Source: Planctomycetota bacterium
GTDB lineage: Bacteria > Planctomycetota > Uabimicrobiia > Uabimicrobiales > Uabimicrobiaceae
Assembly: GCA_029260735.1 (NCBI GenBank)
Contig: JAJDCR010000131.1
Coordinates: forward strand, 52,111-116,110
Reading direction: 5' to 3'
Length of the DNA stretch: 64,000 nt
Numbering within the stretch: the first letter of the stretch is position 1; each line of letters opens with the position of its first letter. Of the stretch, positions 7,717-17,173 are shown in pieces. Under the pieces are notes generated by a model, which saw nothing but the letters and a program-made list of their open reading frames with translations, was not told the origin of the DNA and made no database searches. Position numbers and translations under genes: made by a program.

Positions 7717-10151
7717 GACTCATGATTTTAATAGTAATTGCTGTGGCAGTAGTTTTAAATTACTCATATATTCAAGAACAATTTCAAGAAAGTATGAATA
7801 GTTTGTCTCTACAAGAAAGTAGTTTGCAATCGAAAAATATTGAAGAATCTATCAAAACATCGACCTATATTTTGACAACAAAGAGCTTAATTTTTGATAT
7901 AAAAAATTTAAAAAGTACTGTTAAACTCATAGCCAATGCAAATTTTGAGGCAACTCAAAATAATTTTGAGGAAGAGTGGAGGTATTCTTTTGTCTATCAA
8001 GTTTTAAACCAAAATTTAGAGGTTATTTTGGAACGTGAGAACCACTTGATCGCTAAAGTACCTCCCCCTTCGAACCACAAACAACAAACTTCGGATAAAT
8101 TTTATTTGGAGTCATTGATTCCAGGGTATTCCAAAACCTTATATATTTCATTAGATAAGTTTTATCAAGAAGCCTGTTATTTGCAGGTACAATTGCGAAA
8201 AAAACCTCTTGAAGTCTCTGAGGTTGTAGTGAGAGCCTACTATCAAGAAAAAACCTCAGAAAACAAGTTGGATTATTTGTGGCAACGAATTCCTGATCAC
8301 AAACAAAATTCCTTAACTCAGTATAATATATACCCTAAAAACTTATTAAGTCCGCAAGAAAAGAAAAATTTGCTTTCGCATTTATGGCTTCCTATTGCCC
8401 CCCAAGGAATACCAGGCAAAGACTACGCGAAGAGAAATCTTTATGTCTTAAGTGAAACACAAGGAGAAAAAATTACCAAAGAATTTCTTCCTGACGATGG
8501 CCTGCTGATAGATTCTAAATTACATGGCGTTATTGCTATTCCAGCAAATGGAGCTTTAGTTGAATTACATCTCGAAAATATTCAAAAAAATTTTAAGGCA
8601 GAGCACATTGAGTTATTGTGGTATGGAAAAACTTTAGAAGAACGATTGTACAAAAAAATTTTTAGAGATCGTCCATATTTTATACATAAAAATTTTTATC
8701 GTGGCGGGCTGCTAGAAGTTAAAGTAAATGAAGAGGCTTTATTAAAGACCTTTATTGGTAAGAAAAAGACTCAAGTTGACAAGAAATCTCAGTATCTAAA
8801 ATCTTTTCTGGTCAGTCCTGACACACCTATAGAATTCCAAATTTTTCACGAAAACCAAGCGGCTACTTTTTTACGCCTGGATATTCGGCGATTTTCTGAA
8901 AATATAGAACTTGAGCAAGAAAAACAATCTGAGATTGCCTACGAGTTTTTTCAAGGAGTCAAAATCTTAAAGAAAGGTAATTTGCAAGTAGAAAACATGT
9001 GGTCTCTGTATGACCGAATTATAGATCCTATAAAAAAAATTTATACGACAGAGCCTAGCCAATACTACTTTTCTATACCAGCGAAGGTCACTAAGATTAG
9101 ATTTTCTTCTTCCCAAGATACCTTGATAAATGTTTATAACCGACCGTCTACTCTAATCTACAAGACGAATTTACCAGAAGATCTGTACGACTACTCTCGT
9201 AAGAAAAAAGAGCAGTTTTCTTGGTTTTTAATACGCCCAACAAACTATATAGAGCTTGTTCAAAAGGAAAAAACTAAACTAGTTTTGAGACAATCTCGCC
9301 CTCCGCAAGACGATCCAGAAATTTTACAAGGTCGCTATCTTACAGAATCTTATCCTCCACAGAAAGATTGGAGAGGACGATATTTGTTAATCCCTAGATT
9401 AGAGAATTCTATAAAGCGCCGCCAGATGCTACCTGTTTCTTTTAAGGAAATTTTTGTCAACAGAAAAACATCTATTGAACTGCAGTCTTCCTATACAAAA
9501 AAACCTCAAATTTCTCCCAAACTGATTTATATTGGAAAAAAACTGGGGCTTTTCAAAATCGAGATATATCTTGATAATAAACAATTTTGGAAAAGTGAAG
9601 TTTATGGAATTCGTGGTGATATAGCACTGCCATCATTAACCCCAGGGCCATATACACTAAGAGTTGTTTCTTCTCAAGATGTGCGTTTTTTTATGAGCCA
9701 TATAAAAACAAACCAACATCAGTTTGTTAAAAGGTTTGCGAATATCATTAAGCCAGACGAAGTTCTTAAGTTTTTTTATAAGAAAGAAACACCAGAAACA
9801 GAGAACCTTTCCTTAAGAATTTTTTCTCCTGAGTCTTCTGGAACCTTAATCTTATGGGTCACAATAAAAGCCTCACCTCGTTCTGATTTACAGCCTGCTC
9901 AAAAATGGACTTTTCGAAAGCGAGTTTTTAAGATTTTACCTTCCGATGATAGCTCAACTTTGGTTTTATCCAACGCACAACAAAATGTTAATAAGGGGCA
10001 ACTCGTAATTATTCCCATTCATAGCGATTTTCTTCCTGGAGAATATGAAATAAATATAAAGTTGAAAGGAAAAAAAGAGCAATATTTTACTCTTTCAAAA
10101 ATTCTCCCTGGAGAAGAGCAGCATAGAGAATTTTTTACAGAATCAAAGTAA
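7713..10151 (+). CDS. Membrane-anchored extracytoplasmic protein, operon partner of the PgsC-like protein
   Basis: The start is ATG 7713 inside an ATGA overlap with the preceding stop, so translation is probably coupled. The 812-residue product has one N-terminal helix (MRLMILIVIAVAVVLNY) and then a long, mostly beta-rich extracytoplasmic part without a family I recognise. Several stretches look like repeated Ig-like or carbohydrate-binding beta sandwiches, for example around SIPAKVTKIRF and SLTPGPYTLRVV. Its placement as last gene of the operon suggests that it accompanies the polymer or substrate handled by the membrane protein. The partial exported protein at the window start has a similar texture but no alignment was done. 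Confidence 0.6.
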   Translation: MRLMILIVIAVAVVLNYSYIQEQFQESMNSLSLQESSLQSKNIEESIKTSTYILTTKSLIFDIKNLKSTVKLIANANFEATQNNFEEEWRYSFVYQVLNQNLEVILERENHLIAKVPPPSNHKQQTSDKFYLESLIPGYSKTLYISLDKFYQEACYLQVQLRKKPLEVSEVVVRAYYQEKTSENKLDYLWQRIPDHKQNSLTQYNIYPKNLLSPQEKKNLLSHLWLPIAPQGIPGKDYAKRNLYVLSETQGEKITKEFLPDDGLLIDSKLHGVIAIPANGALVELHLENIQKNFKAEHIELLWYGKTLEERLYKKIFRDRPYFIHKNFYRGGLLEVKVNEEALLKTFIGKKKTQVDKKSQYLKSFLVSPDTPIEFQIFHENQAATFLRLDIRRFSENIELEQEKQSEIAYEFFQGVKILKKGNLQVENMWSLYDRIIDPIKKIYTTEPSQYYFSIPAKVTKIRFSSSQDTLINVYNRPSTLIYKTNLPEDLYDYSRKKKEQFSWFLIRPTNYIELVQKEKTKLVLRQSRPPQDDPEILQGRYLTESYPPQKDWRGRYLLIPRLENSIKRRQMLPVSFKEIFVNRKTSIELQSSYTKKPQISPKLIYIGKKLGLFKIEIYLDNKQFWKSEVYGIRGDIALPSLTPGPYTLRVVSSQDVRFFMSHIKTNQHQFVKRFANIIKPDEVLKFFYKKETPETENLSLRIFSPESSGTLILWVTIKASPRSDLQPAQKWTFRKRVFKILPSDDSSTLVLSNAQQNVNKGQLVIIPIHSDFLPGEYEINIKLKGKKEQYFTLSKILPGEEQHREFFTESK

Positions 10152-10294
10152 TTTGAATCATCTTTCTGATTCCCTTATGAGGTTTATCAGCTAACCACTT
10201 GTTTTCACTAAAATCAAATCAAAAAAAACGATTTTTCCGCTGCTGAATGCAGGATACAGATGATCTCAAATTATAATAGAGAAGCAAAAAATAC

Positions 10295-10323
10295 TTGATA
10301 TAGTCACATGAACAAGATAAAAT
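10295..10323 (+). promoter_or_regulatory. Candidate sigma70 promoter of the PEP-CTERM gene at 10368
   Basis: TTGATA (10295-10300) and TAAAAT (10318-10323) are 17 bases apart, giving a leader of roughly 40 bases before ATG 10368. The 216-base gap before it also holds a short GAATCA/TGATTC stem (10155-10172) after the preceding operon. Confidence 0.5.
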
Positions 10324-10367
10324 ACTTTTAAGTTTTTTGTTAATTTTCAAAGTTAAGGTGTAAAGCT

Positions 10368-11093
10368 ATGAAAAAAATATTCTGTATCCTCATTTTGATT
10401 TCCTCTGTGTCCAATCTACTAGCAATAACAATCTTGACTCAAACAGCTCAAGGGTCACGTGCTGACTTAGCTTTTAATGGTAGCAGTTGGACTACCTATA
10501 CTTCAATGGTAACAGCTCAGCACACATTGGTCTCTGTGAATAATTTTGAAAATCTAAATGCTCAGAGTTTTGATGCTCTTTGGGTAGACCAAGAACTAGG
10601 TAATACACTATCGGCAAACGAAGTGACTAGTATCCAAAACTACGTTTCCGCTGGAAATAAAGCTATTTTAATCGGTGAAAACAGTAGTTGGAATGATTGG
10701 AATAACAGCATTTTGAGCATTGTTGGAGGCTCAGCAACAGGAGGCTGTGTTAGTGAGTTTTCAACTTCAACCTCAACTCATCCTGTTATGGATGGTATTT
10801 CTGGGGTTGAATTTGCCTGTGGTAGTGTCCTATCTTCCTCCACTGGCTCTCCTGAAATTTTAGTCAGCAGTAATCTGGCGGGGGTCTACCAAGTAGGAGC
10901 AGGAGAAGTAATTGTTATCTTAGAGTCCAACTTTCTAGATAATGGTCGAGTTGCTGCTAATACTGATTTTGCCAACAATCTTCTTCAATTTTTGGAAGAT
11001 CCCATTAATACTGTTCCTGAGCCAAGTACCTTTTTCTTATCTGGCTTAACTTTGCTTTTCACTTGCTATTTAGGAAAACGACGCCGAGTTTGA
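10368..11093 (+). CDS. PEP-CTERM sorted exported protein, amidotransferase-like fold
   Basis: A 241-residue protein with signal peptide MKKIFCILILISSVSNLLA and a C-terminal PEP-CTERM tripartite tail: VPEPSTF, a hydrophobic stretch and the basic end GKRRRV. The tail should be recognised and cut by an exosortase at the cytoplasmic membrane, which leaves the protein on the surface or in exopolymer. The body, with strand-rich phrases ALWVDQELG, NKAILIGE and GAGEVIVILES, looks like a glutamine-amidotransferase-like or ThuA-like Rossmann domain of the sort found in DUF4350, without an obvious catalytic triad. It is convergent with another PEP-CTERM gene at 11312. Confidence 0.85.
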   Translation: MKKIFCILILISSVSNLLAITILTQTAQGSRADLAFNGSSWTTYTSMVTAQHTLVSVNNFENLNAQSFDALWVDQELGNTLSANEVTSIQNYVSAGNKAILIGENSSWNDWNNSILSIVGGSATGGCVSEFSTSTSTHPVMDGISGVEFACGSVLSSSTGSPEILVSSNLAGVYQVGAGEVIVILESNFLDNGRVAANTDFANNLLQFLEDPINTVPEPSTFFLSGLTLLFTCYLGKRRRV

Positions 11094-11187
11094 TTTTTCT
11101 CAAAACACTGTTTTTACATAAACTTTGGGGCAAATTTGCTTAGGTAGGCGAAAAAAAGATTGAAGGAGGAGAGGCTTTTTTGGAGTA

Positions 11188-11233
11188 CTTTCAAAAATGT
11201 GAAAAAAAATCTTTTTGCTCACATTTTTGAAAG
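11188..11233. terminator. Long perfect inverted repeat between convergent genes
   Basis: Fifteen-base arms (11188-11202 and 11219-11233, CTTTCAAAAATGTGA and its complement) flank a 16-base loop. It lies between the convergent stops at 11093 and 11312, so it probably works as a bidirectional terminator, although no long T tract follows the stem. Downstream the partial direct repeat TGCC(C/T)GACAT occurs twice. Confidence 0.6.
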
Positions 11234-11311
11234 GTGTTTGGAGTTGAAGATGCCCGACATTCAAAAAGTTCAGAAAAAAATCAGAAGAATGCCTGACATC
11301 TGCTTTTAGTA

Positions 11312-12040
11312 CTAGTGTTTCCTGTAAATAACTAAGGTAAAACCTAGCAAAAGACCAATAATAGTTGCTGGTTCGGGAACCGCAATATTTGCGTTGGCAA
11401 AGCGAAAGTTCCTCACGGAGATATCGTCTCCTCCGGCATCTTCATCAAAAAAAACTCGCCCGATAGCCTGATCTGTAATGACACCTAAAAACTGAAACCC
11501 ACTAGAAACAAGCACATCTTGAGTTGTACTTCCGATTAATTGATCATTTGTATCAAAAACAGAAAAACTCTCTCCTGCATTTAGAAGGTTATTTCCGATA
11601 AAAGCTCCAAAAGCAGTCACAGGAGAACCGTCTAGGAACTCCACTTGCCAATCATCGTCTTCTCCATTATTGATATCTCCAGGAGAAATCGCATCTTCAA
11701 AACCAGGATCAGGAGGAGTAGAAGGACCTACTTCATTGTCGTTGTAGGTAAGAAAAGGAGCACCAACAGAGGTAAAACGAAAGCTCCGAGAAAGTCCAGT
11801 ATTCACAGATTGCCAGTTGAGGGTAATCCCAACAGTGAAATTATTCACTGTAATGGGGTTATTTTGGAGTTCATCACTTAGTTCCATGTTGGGAATTGTT
11901 GTGTCAAATGCTTCGAGGTTATTGACTTGGGCTAACCAGTCGGCTTCATTTGTAAAAAAAATAGCCACAGCATTTACACTAGCTAACATAAAAATGTTTA
12001 GAAAGAGTAGCCCTAACATAGGGATAAATAATTTGTGCAT
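11312..12040 (-). CDS. PEP-CTERM sorted exported protein
   Basis: A 242-residue protein with an N-terminal signal peptide (MHKLFIPMLGLLFLNIFMLASVNA, cut near residue 24) and a C-terminal VPEPATI, hydrophobic helix and YRKH end, the PEP-CTERM exosortase signal. The body is acidic and beta-rich, with a late FFDEDAGGDDISVRNF stretch typical of exported PEP-CTERM proteins that end in a domain of this style. No enzymatic motif is visible. It likely decorates the cell surface or extracellular matrix. The gene has its own promoter-like sequence and convergently faces 10368. Confidence 0.85.
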   Translation of the reverse strand: MHKLFIPMLGLLFLNIFMLASVNAVAIFFTNEADWLAQVNNLEAFDTTIPNMELSDELQNNPITVNNFTVGITLNWQSVNTGLSRSFRFTSVGAPFLTYNDNEVGPSTPPDPGFEDAISPGDINNGEDDDWQVEFLDGSPVTAFGAFIGNNLLNAGESFSVFDTNDQLIGSTTQDVLVSSGFQFLGVITDQAIGRVFFDEDAGGDDISVRNFRFANANIAVPEPATIIGLLLGFTLVIYRKH

Positions 12041-12061
12041 TTTTCGCCCACCCTTTTGTAA

Positions 12062-12090
12062 AATATAATAAAAGAAAAAAGCGTATTCAA
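12062..12090 (-). promoter_or_regulatory. Candidate sigma70 promoter of the PEP-CTERM gene at 12040
   Basis: On the minus strand TTGAAT (12090-12085) and TATATT (12067-12062) are spaced 17 bases, about 20 bases before the start codon region. Confidence 0.5.
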
Positions 12091-12129
12091 TATATTGTAC
12101 AAAAATTAGAGGAAATCACCATTTATTTT

Positions 12130-13182
12130 TTAAGTTCTATAAAAATTTAAGTATCTCTTTAATTCTGCTCTTTTTGTAGGAATACTATAACACTCTAGGC
12201 AAAGAGTGTATTCGATTTCTGGGGAAGACCAGAAAAAAGGAAAAAGCTTTTTTTCAATTACTTTGAGTGCTCCGACTTGTCCTTCACTGAGATTTTCAAA
12301 AGCAACTTTACTATCTTCTGGAAATGATACCGCAAGCAATCGATCCAAACTTTCGATTTTGGGACGAGGATGAAAATCTTGAACGAAAAAGGGAATAGCT
12401 TTTTCTCTGCAATGCTGACTAGAACGAGACAGAAGCGTGGCTAAAATCGCTTTGTATTCATGGTAGCAAGCGCAATTTAGTGAATTGTAAGCTTCGATTA
12501 AGACATGGTCATTTAGCCACAACAAATCCACGAAAAATAAGGCAAGGTGGTCATCAACTACTGTTGAGTGCAATCCAGCACTCACTGCGGAAACAAAGAG
12601 GAGGAGAGGAGATTTTGATTTTTGGTAAAGTTCTTGAAAAAAAATTTTCTCATTTTTTCCCAAAAAACAAATAAGTAAAATAAGATCAGCTATTCTCTCT
12701 TCTTCTTTTCCTTTTTGGGCGATATAATCCCTAATCACGGACAAAAGCTTTTCTTGCCCTTCTAGCCTTCTTAAGAGAAATATTAGAGAAGCAAAAATAT
12801 CCTCATTAGGATCGTCTAAAAATGAAGCAAAGAAAGCCGCTTTTTCTTCTAGCATCACTTTTATTTTTCTAAAGGGATCTAGTTCTTTTGTAGCTGTTTC
12901 AAGATTTATTTCACAAGCTTCTGATATGGTATCAAGTATCTCAAAAATCCACAATCTATCTGTGGGAGTAGACTCAGCTTCTAGTATTCGGCAGAAAAAT
13001 GGCACAACATGCAGAGCTTTCTGTGGCTCAACTAAAGAATCGCTCTGAATAAAGTCCGCTAATTCAAGGTAGGCTTCTTCTTTCTCCTCAGGGGTTTCTT
13101 TTGCTAAATTTCGAAGGAACTGAGAAATATTCGTGGTCTTACCTGCTTGCCATTGAGAAATATTATCTGCGTTTTCAAACAT
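12130..13182 (-). CDS. Helical-repeat (HEAT/ARM-like) cytoplasmic protein
   Basis: A 350-residue protein without signal peptide or membrane helix, made almost entirely of paired amphipathic helices with leucine-rich spacing, as in HEAT or armadillo solenoids. No catalytic motif is seen. The last part holds a small Cys cluster (CLECYS). Such solenoids usually act as binding scaffolds, and the partner here is unknown. ATG 13182 follows AAGGAG at a rather long spacing. The flanking genes are unrelated exported proteins, so context says little. Confidence 0.6.
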   Translation of the reverse strand: MFENADNISQWQAGKTTNISQFLRNLAKETPEEKEEAYLELADFIQSDSLVEPQKALHVVPFFCRILEAESTPTDRLWIFEILDTISEACEINLETATKELDPFRKIKVMLEEKAAFFASFLDDPNEDIFASLIFLLRRLEGQEKLLSVIRDYIAQKGKEEERIADLILLICFLGKNEKIFFQELYQKSKSPLLLFVSAVSAGLHSTVVDDHLALFFVDLLWLNDHVLIEAYNSLNCACYHEYKAILATLLSRSSQHCREKAIPFFVQDFHPRPKIESLDRLLAVSFPEDSKVAFENLSEGQVGALKVIEKKLFPFFWSSPEIEYTLCLECYSIPTKRAELKRYLNFYRT

Positions 13183-13485
13183 ATTACAGAAAACTCCTTT
13201 TGTCTACATCATTATGTTAGGTTATAGAGTACGTTGGAAACCCCAATGTTATCGGGGTCTGAGACATTACATCCCTCCCTCCAGGATACCAATTGCGTAT
13301 TAAGGTGGGTTAGTTTTATTCTAAGTAAATATTATTTGCATTGGGTTTTAGTGGTATTAATCGTATCCAGAAATGTTTTAGTATCGCGGATATTGTTACG
13401 CCAGATTTCCCTTGGCGATATAGGAATTTGTGGTAATATATATTGTTCTGAATAAACAAAAAATTAATCTACTTGAGGAAAAGCA
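13183..13485. other. Divergent intergenic region
   Basis: About 300 bases between divergent genes without a convincing gene. It contains a small stem-loop (ACCCC/GGGGT, 13240-13258), the element TGCGTATTAAGGTG (13294-13307) that recurs exactly at 41414-41427, and a promoter-like pair before 13486. Nothing else is supported. Confidence 0.5.
13412..13440 (+). promoter_or_regulatory. Possible sigma70 promoter for 13486
   Basis: TTGGCG (13412-13417) and AATATA (13435-13440) are 17 bases apart. The match to consensus is moderate. Confidence 0.3.
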
Positions 13486-14124
13486 ATGTCTAGAAACATC
13501 CTTATTTTGATTTTATTTGGATTACACCTTCCTATATTTGCGACAAACTTGATCGTTAATGGTGATTTTTCCAATGCAACACCTGCTATTAATCCAACTT
13601 GCTGCGCAAACCCGCTAGGCAATGTACCAACACCTGGCTGGACCATTAGCAATTCGACAGCATTATCGTTCGTGATCAACGATGGATTTAACTTGGATGG
13701 CAACTACCTATGGCTAAATGATAGTGCTGGTCCAACTCCCACCGCTTCTCAAGATTTAACAATCAATGCGGGAGAACATCGTCTCACTGGAAATTATCGC
13801 AGCCGTATTGCCGTTGGGAGTTCTCTAGAGACATTTGCTATCCGGTTTACAGATCTAAGCAACAATCAAATACTAGAAACTTTGACCTTTGGTGAAACAA
13901 GCATTGCTCAGACTCCTAGTGCATGGGAATCCTTTGATATCACTCGTTCTTTTAGCACTAATTCCTTGCGTGTTTCTTTTATCAGTCAGTTTGGAGCCGA
14001 TATAGACTATGCTATAGATAACATAGTTTTTGAGGAAACAACAACAGTGCCCGAGCCCAGTGTTTTTTTTCTCTCCCTTATCGCTCTAATCTTTCTAAAA
14101 ACTCGCCAAAGACTTTTTTCTTAG
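13486..14124 (+). CDS. PEP-CTERM sorted exported protein, DUF642-like
   Basis: A 212-residue protein with a signal peptide (MSRNILILILFGLHLPIFA) and a C-terminal VPEPSVFF, hydrophobic helix and TRQRLF end. The mature start NLIVNGDFS and the following PGWTISN are characteristic of DUF642-like or carbohydrate-binding beta-sandwich proteins. It should be processed by an exosortase and end up in the extracellular matrix or on the surface. ATG 13486 follows GAGGAAAAG, a good binding site. The gene is convergent with the W-repeat gene at 14173. Confidence 0.85.
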   Translation: MSRNILILILFGLHLPIFATNLIVNGDFSNATPAINPTCCANPLGNVPTPGWTISNSTALSFVINDGFNLDGNYLWLNDSAGPTPTASQDLTINAGEHRLTGNYRSRIAVGSSLETFAIRFTDLSNNQILETLTFGETSIAQTPSAWESFDITRSFSTNSLRVSFISQFGADIDYAIDNIVFEETTTVPEPSVFFLSLIALIFLKTRQRLFS

Positions 14125-14127
14125 AAA

Positions 14128-14164
14128 TCAGAGAGATGTGATCAAAATAAATCACTCTCTCTGA
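14128..14164. terminator. Hairpin between convergent genes
   Basis: TCAGAGAGA and GTGAT (14128-14142, with one bulged T) pair with ATCACTCTCTCTGA (14151-14164) across an 8-base loop. It sits between the convergent stops at 14124 and 14173 and is a plausible bidirectional terminator. Confidence 0.55.
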
Positions 14165-14172
14165 ATATCCTC

Positions 14173-16956
14173 TTATCTCTCCAGTTCCACCCACAACAAC
14201 TTTTCTCTTGTTAAAACAAAAAGCTTATATCCTCTGGGGTGAACTAGGTATTGCTCGACTAAATCTCCTCGTCGAGTAAGCTGGTACTCTTTCCTTTTTT
14301 TTCCTCTAAAATCAAAGACGATGAGCTGGTTTTCTGAGTTTTGAGTATAGATTTGCCCCGCCGAAATATCAAAGTCGACCAATTCAGGAGAGGCTCCTGC
14401 TCCTATAGAAAAAACAGGCTCTTGAAGATTAGTGGTTTTAAAAATATAGGTGCCATAAGGCTCAATAGGAACGTTGGCAAGAGTATCATTTCCTCTAGAG
14501 AAAGGAAGAGCCACGTAAACGGAATCACTGCTCACGCTTATCTGCCTGGCACTAAGCCCTAATTTCGGACTTTGTTCTTCAAAAATGAGATTTTTACCAG
14601 ATACTCTAAAACGGCAGAGTGTTTTAAAGCTTTCGTAGAAAAGATACCGACCATTCGGGGAAAGGGCCAAGCGATTAGGACTACTTATTCTCATACGATT
14701 TTGGTTACTGATTTTACTTGGAACCAAACTTCGCGGAGAAATTGTTCCGACATTACCTATTCGTAAATCGATCACGGCAATTTCTCGGTTTCTGCTTAGG
14801 GCATAGCAAACCGAAGATTTTTTTGTTGTTATCACCTGCGAGATGCTTGGCACCGTTATTTTTCGCTTTACTCGAAAAGATCTTTCTTCGATCAACCACA
14901 ACTCTTCTTTCGATTTAAGAAGAACAACAATCCCTTCTCTAGACAAGCTTACGGAAAGACAAGGAGAACCGAGATCTAAACTTTCCTTAAGGTTAAAATT
15001 TTCCAAATCTAGTTGATTCAATACTCCTTCTCTAGTCAAAATATAAACTCGATTGGGCATAGTGGCCCAGCAAAGGTTCTGAATATTTTTCGCAGGAATT
15101 TCTAGCGGAGTAATCGTCAGATCTTCTGTTTTTTGAGATTTTTCTGGTAAGGTTGTTTTTGAGGTTGTTTTTGATATTAGTTGAGAAGGAGAACTTGTTT
15201 TAGATTTTTGGGGAAGCTCTTTTTGTTGATTGCTCCGTTTTACTTGAGGCAATAAAGCTTCGATAGCCCATTGGTAAGGCTCCTCCTGATTACGATATCG
15301 TTTTTGGCTGCCTACCGGAGAGCGAAAAGTGCTTTTTTTATCTAACCGATCAAGAGCGGTGGCAAGAGCTCGGTGCTCTGCTCTATCGATATTATATAAC
15401 TGGTTAACTTTTTCTAGAAAGGAACGTTTCAAGGCGGCTGTATTTTTCTCTCCAGAAGAAAGCTCTTCTTGGTACAGTTCTAGCATTTTTTTCTGCCACG
15501 CTGACCTCAACTTATTTGATATCAAATCCATGTCTTGAGCTATCTTAAAGAAAAGACGACTACTGATCTGATGGTGGTACTCCTCAACCGTTTTTTCGAA
15601 AAGCTCTCCTAGTTTTTCTTGCCGAACCCATTCTTTTTCATACTGAACCCAACCGGCAGCAACCTTTTCTAGCATAACTTTCTCAGGCCGAACCCATTCT
15701 CCTTTGTGCACAACGAGGCCTTTTCTCTTTTGGATTTCACTATACTCTTCTTGGGTAATCCAACGTCTTCTGTACAGAAGCAAACCTCTTTCTTTTTGTC
15801 GATTTTCGTACTCTTTCTGACTAATCCATTCTTCGCTATCCAAAACCAAACCTTTTGCTCTTTGCCGGTGAGCATATTGCTGGGACGTTAGCCACTTACC
15901 ATCTTCTTTAATTAATCCTTTGTTCCGTTGTTTTTCATCGTATTGCTCAGGAGTTAGCCATTCTTCTTCATAAAGGATTAAGCCCTTTTCTTTTTGTCTG
16001 AAGCCAAAAGCAACTTCATTTAGTCGGCCAATCTGCTCAGTAGATTTTTCATTGACCATTTCGAATTCTTTACTTCCCTGGAATCCGACTAACTCTAAAG
16101 TTACGCGAATCTCTTGAGCACCCAAACTTGTGCGCAAAGTTTCCCGAGTGATCATTTTGATAATTCCCACATTCTTGGCATACCACAATTCACTCGTAGC
16201 AACAAAAGTACCATTTTTAATTTCTGTCTGCCCACGGGAGCTAATTTTTATACAGGGAGAAAATGAATTGCCATTGAGGTTTACCTCTTCTTTTACGCTA
16301 TCAACCAAAACATTCACAGAGTAAGATATAGATTCTACTAAAAGAGCATCGGTTTCTTGAATCATCCACGTTTTACCTGCTCGAAGACTGTTTAGTAACT
16401 CGTAGCTAATCTGCTTCTCTATTTCAAGCTCTCCCTTGCCTAGCTTCCGTGAAGCAAAGTTATAAAACCCTTCTTCATCTCTTCTGACATAGTTTGTAAA
16501 AACGGAATCCTTCGTAATGTACTCTTGCGGAGCGACACTAGTTCCGTTTATCTCTTCTTTTGGCAAATTACGAACCAGTAAATGAGCTTCTCCTCCCCCC
16601 TCTGAGTGAATACGGTATAACCAAGTTAGCCCTTCCTCTAAGGGGTAGTAGCGCTCGGCTTCCCGGCTTACACCTGTCATAAAGTAAAGAACTATACCGC
16701 ACAAAAACAGCATAACTATAGATCCATTAGAAGCCATTTTTTCTTCGCGGGTGTTTTTAGAGGTGAACATCGAAACCAAGAGTAAAACAACTCCTAAAGA
16801 AGCTACTAGCATCATGCGAAAGGCAAACTTAGTAGAGGGAGTTTCCATGAAAAACCCCGGAATTATACCCACTAAAATAAGTCCCCAAGCAATGCTGTAA
16901 CGAGGGAAAGTGTCTAGCTCAGACCATTTGATTACGGAAGAAAAACGCTGTAACAT
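14173..16956 (-). CDS. Membrane protein with W-type 22-residue repeats and beta-propeller
   Basis: A 927-residue protein. Three N-terminal membrane helices (about 20-105) precede an extracytoplasmic beta-rich part (to about 315). Six consecutive repeats of about 20-22 residues follow (about 315-450), each with the pattern G-L-x-x-x-x-x-x-W-[ILV]-[TS]-x-x-x-[YE]: for example KGLILYEEEWLTPEQY and KGLIKEDGKWLTSQQY. A charged helical region and a low-complexity Ser/Thr/Lys linker lead to a C-terminal WD/NHL-like beta-propeller of about 290 residues. Repeats of this type are common in planctomycete proteins of unknown role. It may be a scaffold in the envelope. Convergent with 13486 and divergent from ybaK. 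Confidence 0.65.
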   Translation of the reverse strand: MLQRFSSVIKWSELDTFPRYSIAWGLILVGIIPGFFMETPSTKFAFRMMLVASLGVVLLLVSMFTSKNTREEKMASNGSIVMLFLCGIVLYFMTGVSREAERYYPLEEGLTWLYRIHSEGGGEAHLLVRNLPKEEINGTSVAPQEYITKDSVFTNYVRRDEEGFYNFASRKLGKGELEIEKQISYELLNSLRAGKTWMIQETDALLVESISYSVNVLVDSVKEEVNLNGNSFSPCIKISSRGQTEIKNGTFVATSELWYAKNVGIIKMITRETLRTSLGAQEIRVTLELVGFQGSKEFEMVNEKSTEQIGRLNEVAFGFRQKEKGLILYEEEWLTPEQYDEKQRNKGLIKEDGKWLTSQQYAHRQRAKGLVLDSEEWISQKEYENRQKERGLLLYRRRWITQEEYSEIQKRKGLVVHKGEWVRPEKVMLEKVAAGWVQYEKEWVRQEKLGELFEKTVEEYHHQISSRLFFKIAQDMDLISNKLRSAWQKKMLELYQEELSSGEKNTAALKRSFLEKVNQLYNIDRAEHRALATALDRLDKKSTFRSPVGSQKRYRNQEEPYQWAIEALLPQVKRSNQQKELPQKSKTSSPSQLISKTTSKTTLPEKSQKTEDLTITPLEIPAKNIQNLCWATMPNRVYILTREGVLNQLDLENFNLKESLDLGSPCLSVSLSREGIVVLLKSKEELWLIEERSFRVKRKITVPSISQVITTKKSSVCYALSRNREIAVIDLRIGNVGTISPRSLVPSKISNQNRMRISSPNRLALSPNGRYLFYESFKTLCRFRVSGKNLIFEEQSPKLGLSARQISVSSDSVYVALPFSRGNDTLANVPIEPYGTYIFKTTNLQEPVFSIGAGASPELVDFDISAGQIYTQNSENQLIVFDFRGKKRKEYQLTRRGDLVEQYLVHPRGYKLFVLTREKLLWVELER

Positions 16957-17173
16957 CAGTTATTTCCTATCTTGATTAGTTGCTAATTGTCATAATTAAA
17001 TCCGATTAGAGTTTTGCTATAGTGCACGATTATAAAATCTTGAAACCAGATTTCCATGATGTTTTTTCTAAAAAACCTGTTCAAAGGAAGAAATAATCAT
17101 TAAAATTGTTAGGGATTTGTATGACAGTGTGGAAACTATAACGGGAAAAAAACAACTATAGGAGTAGCCCACT

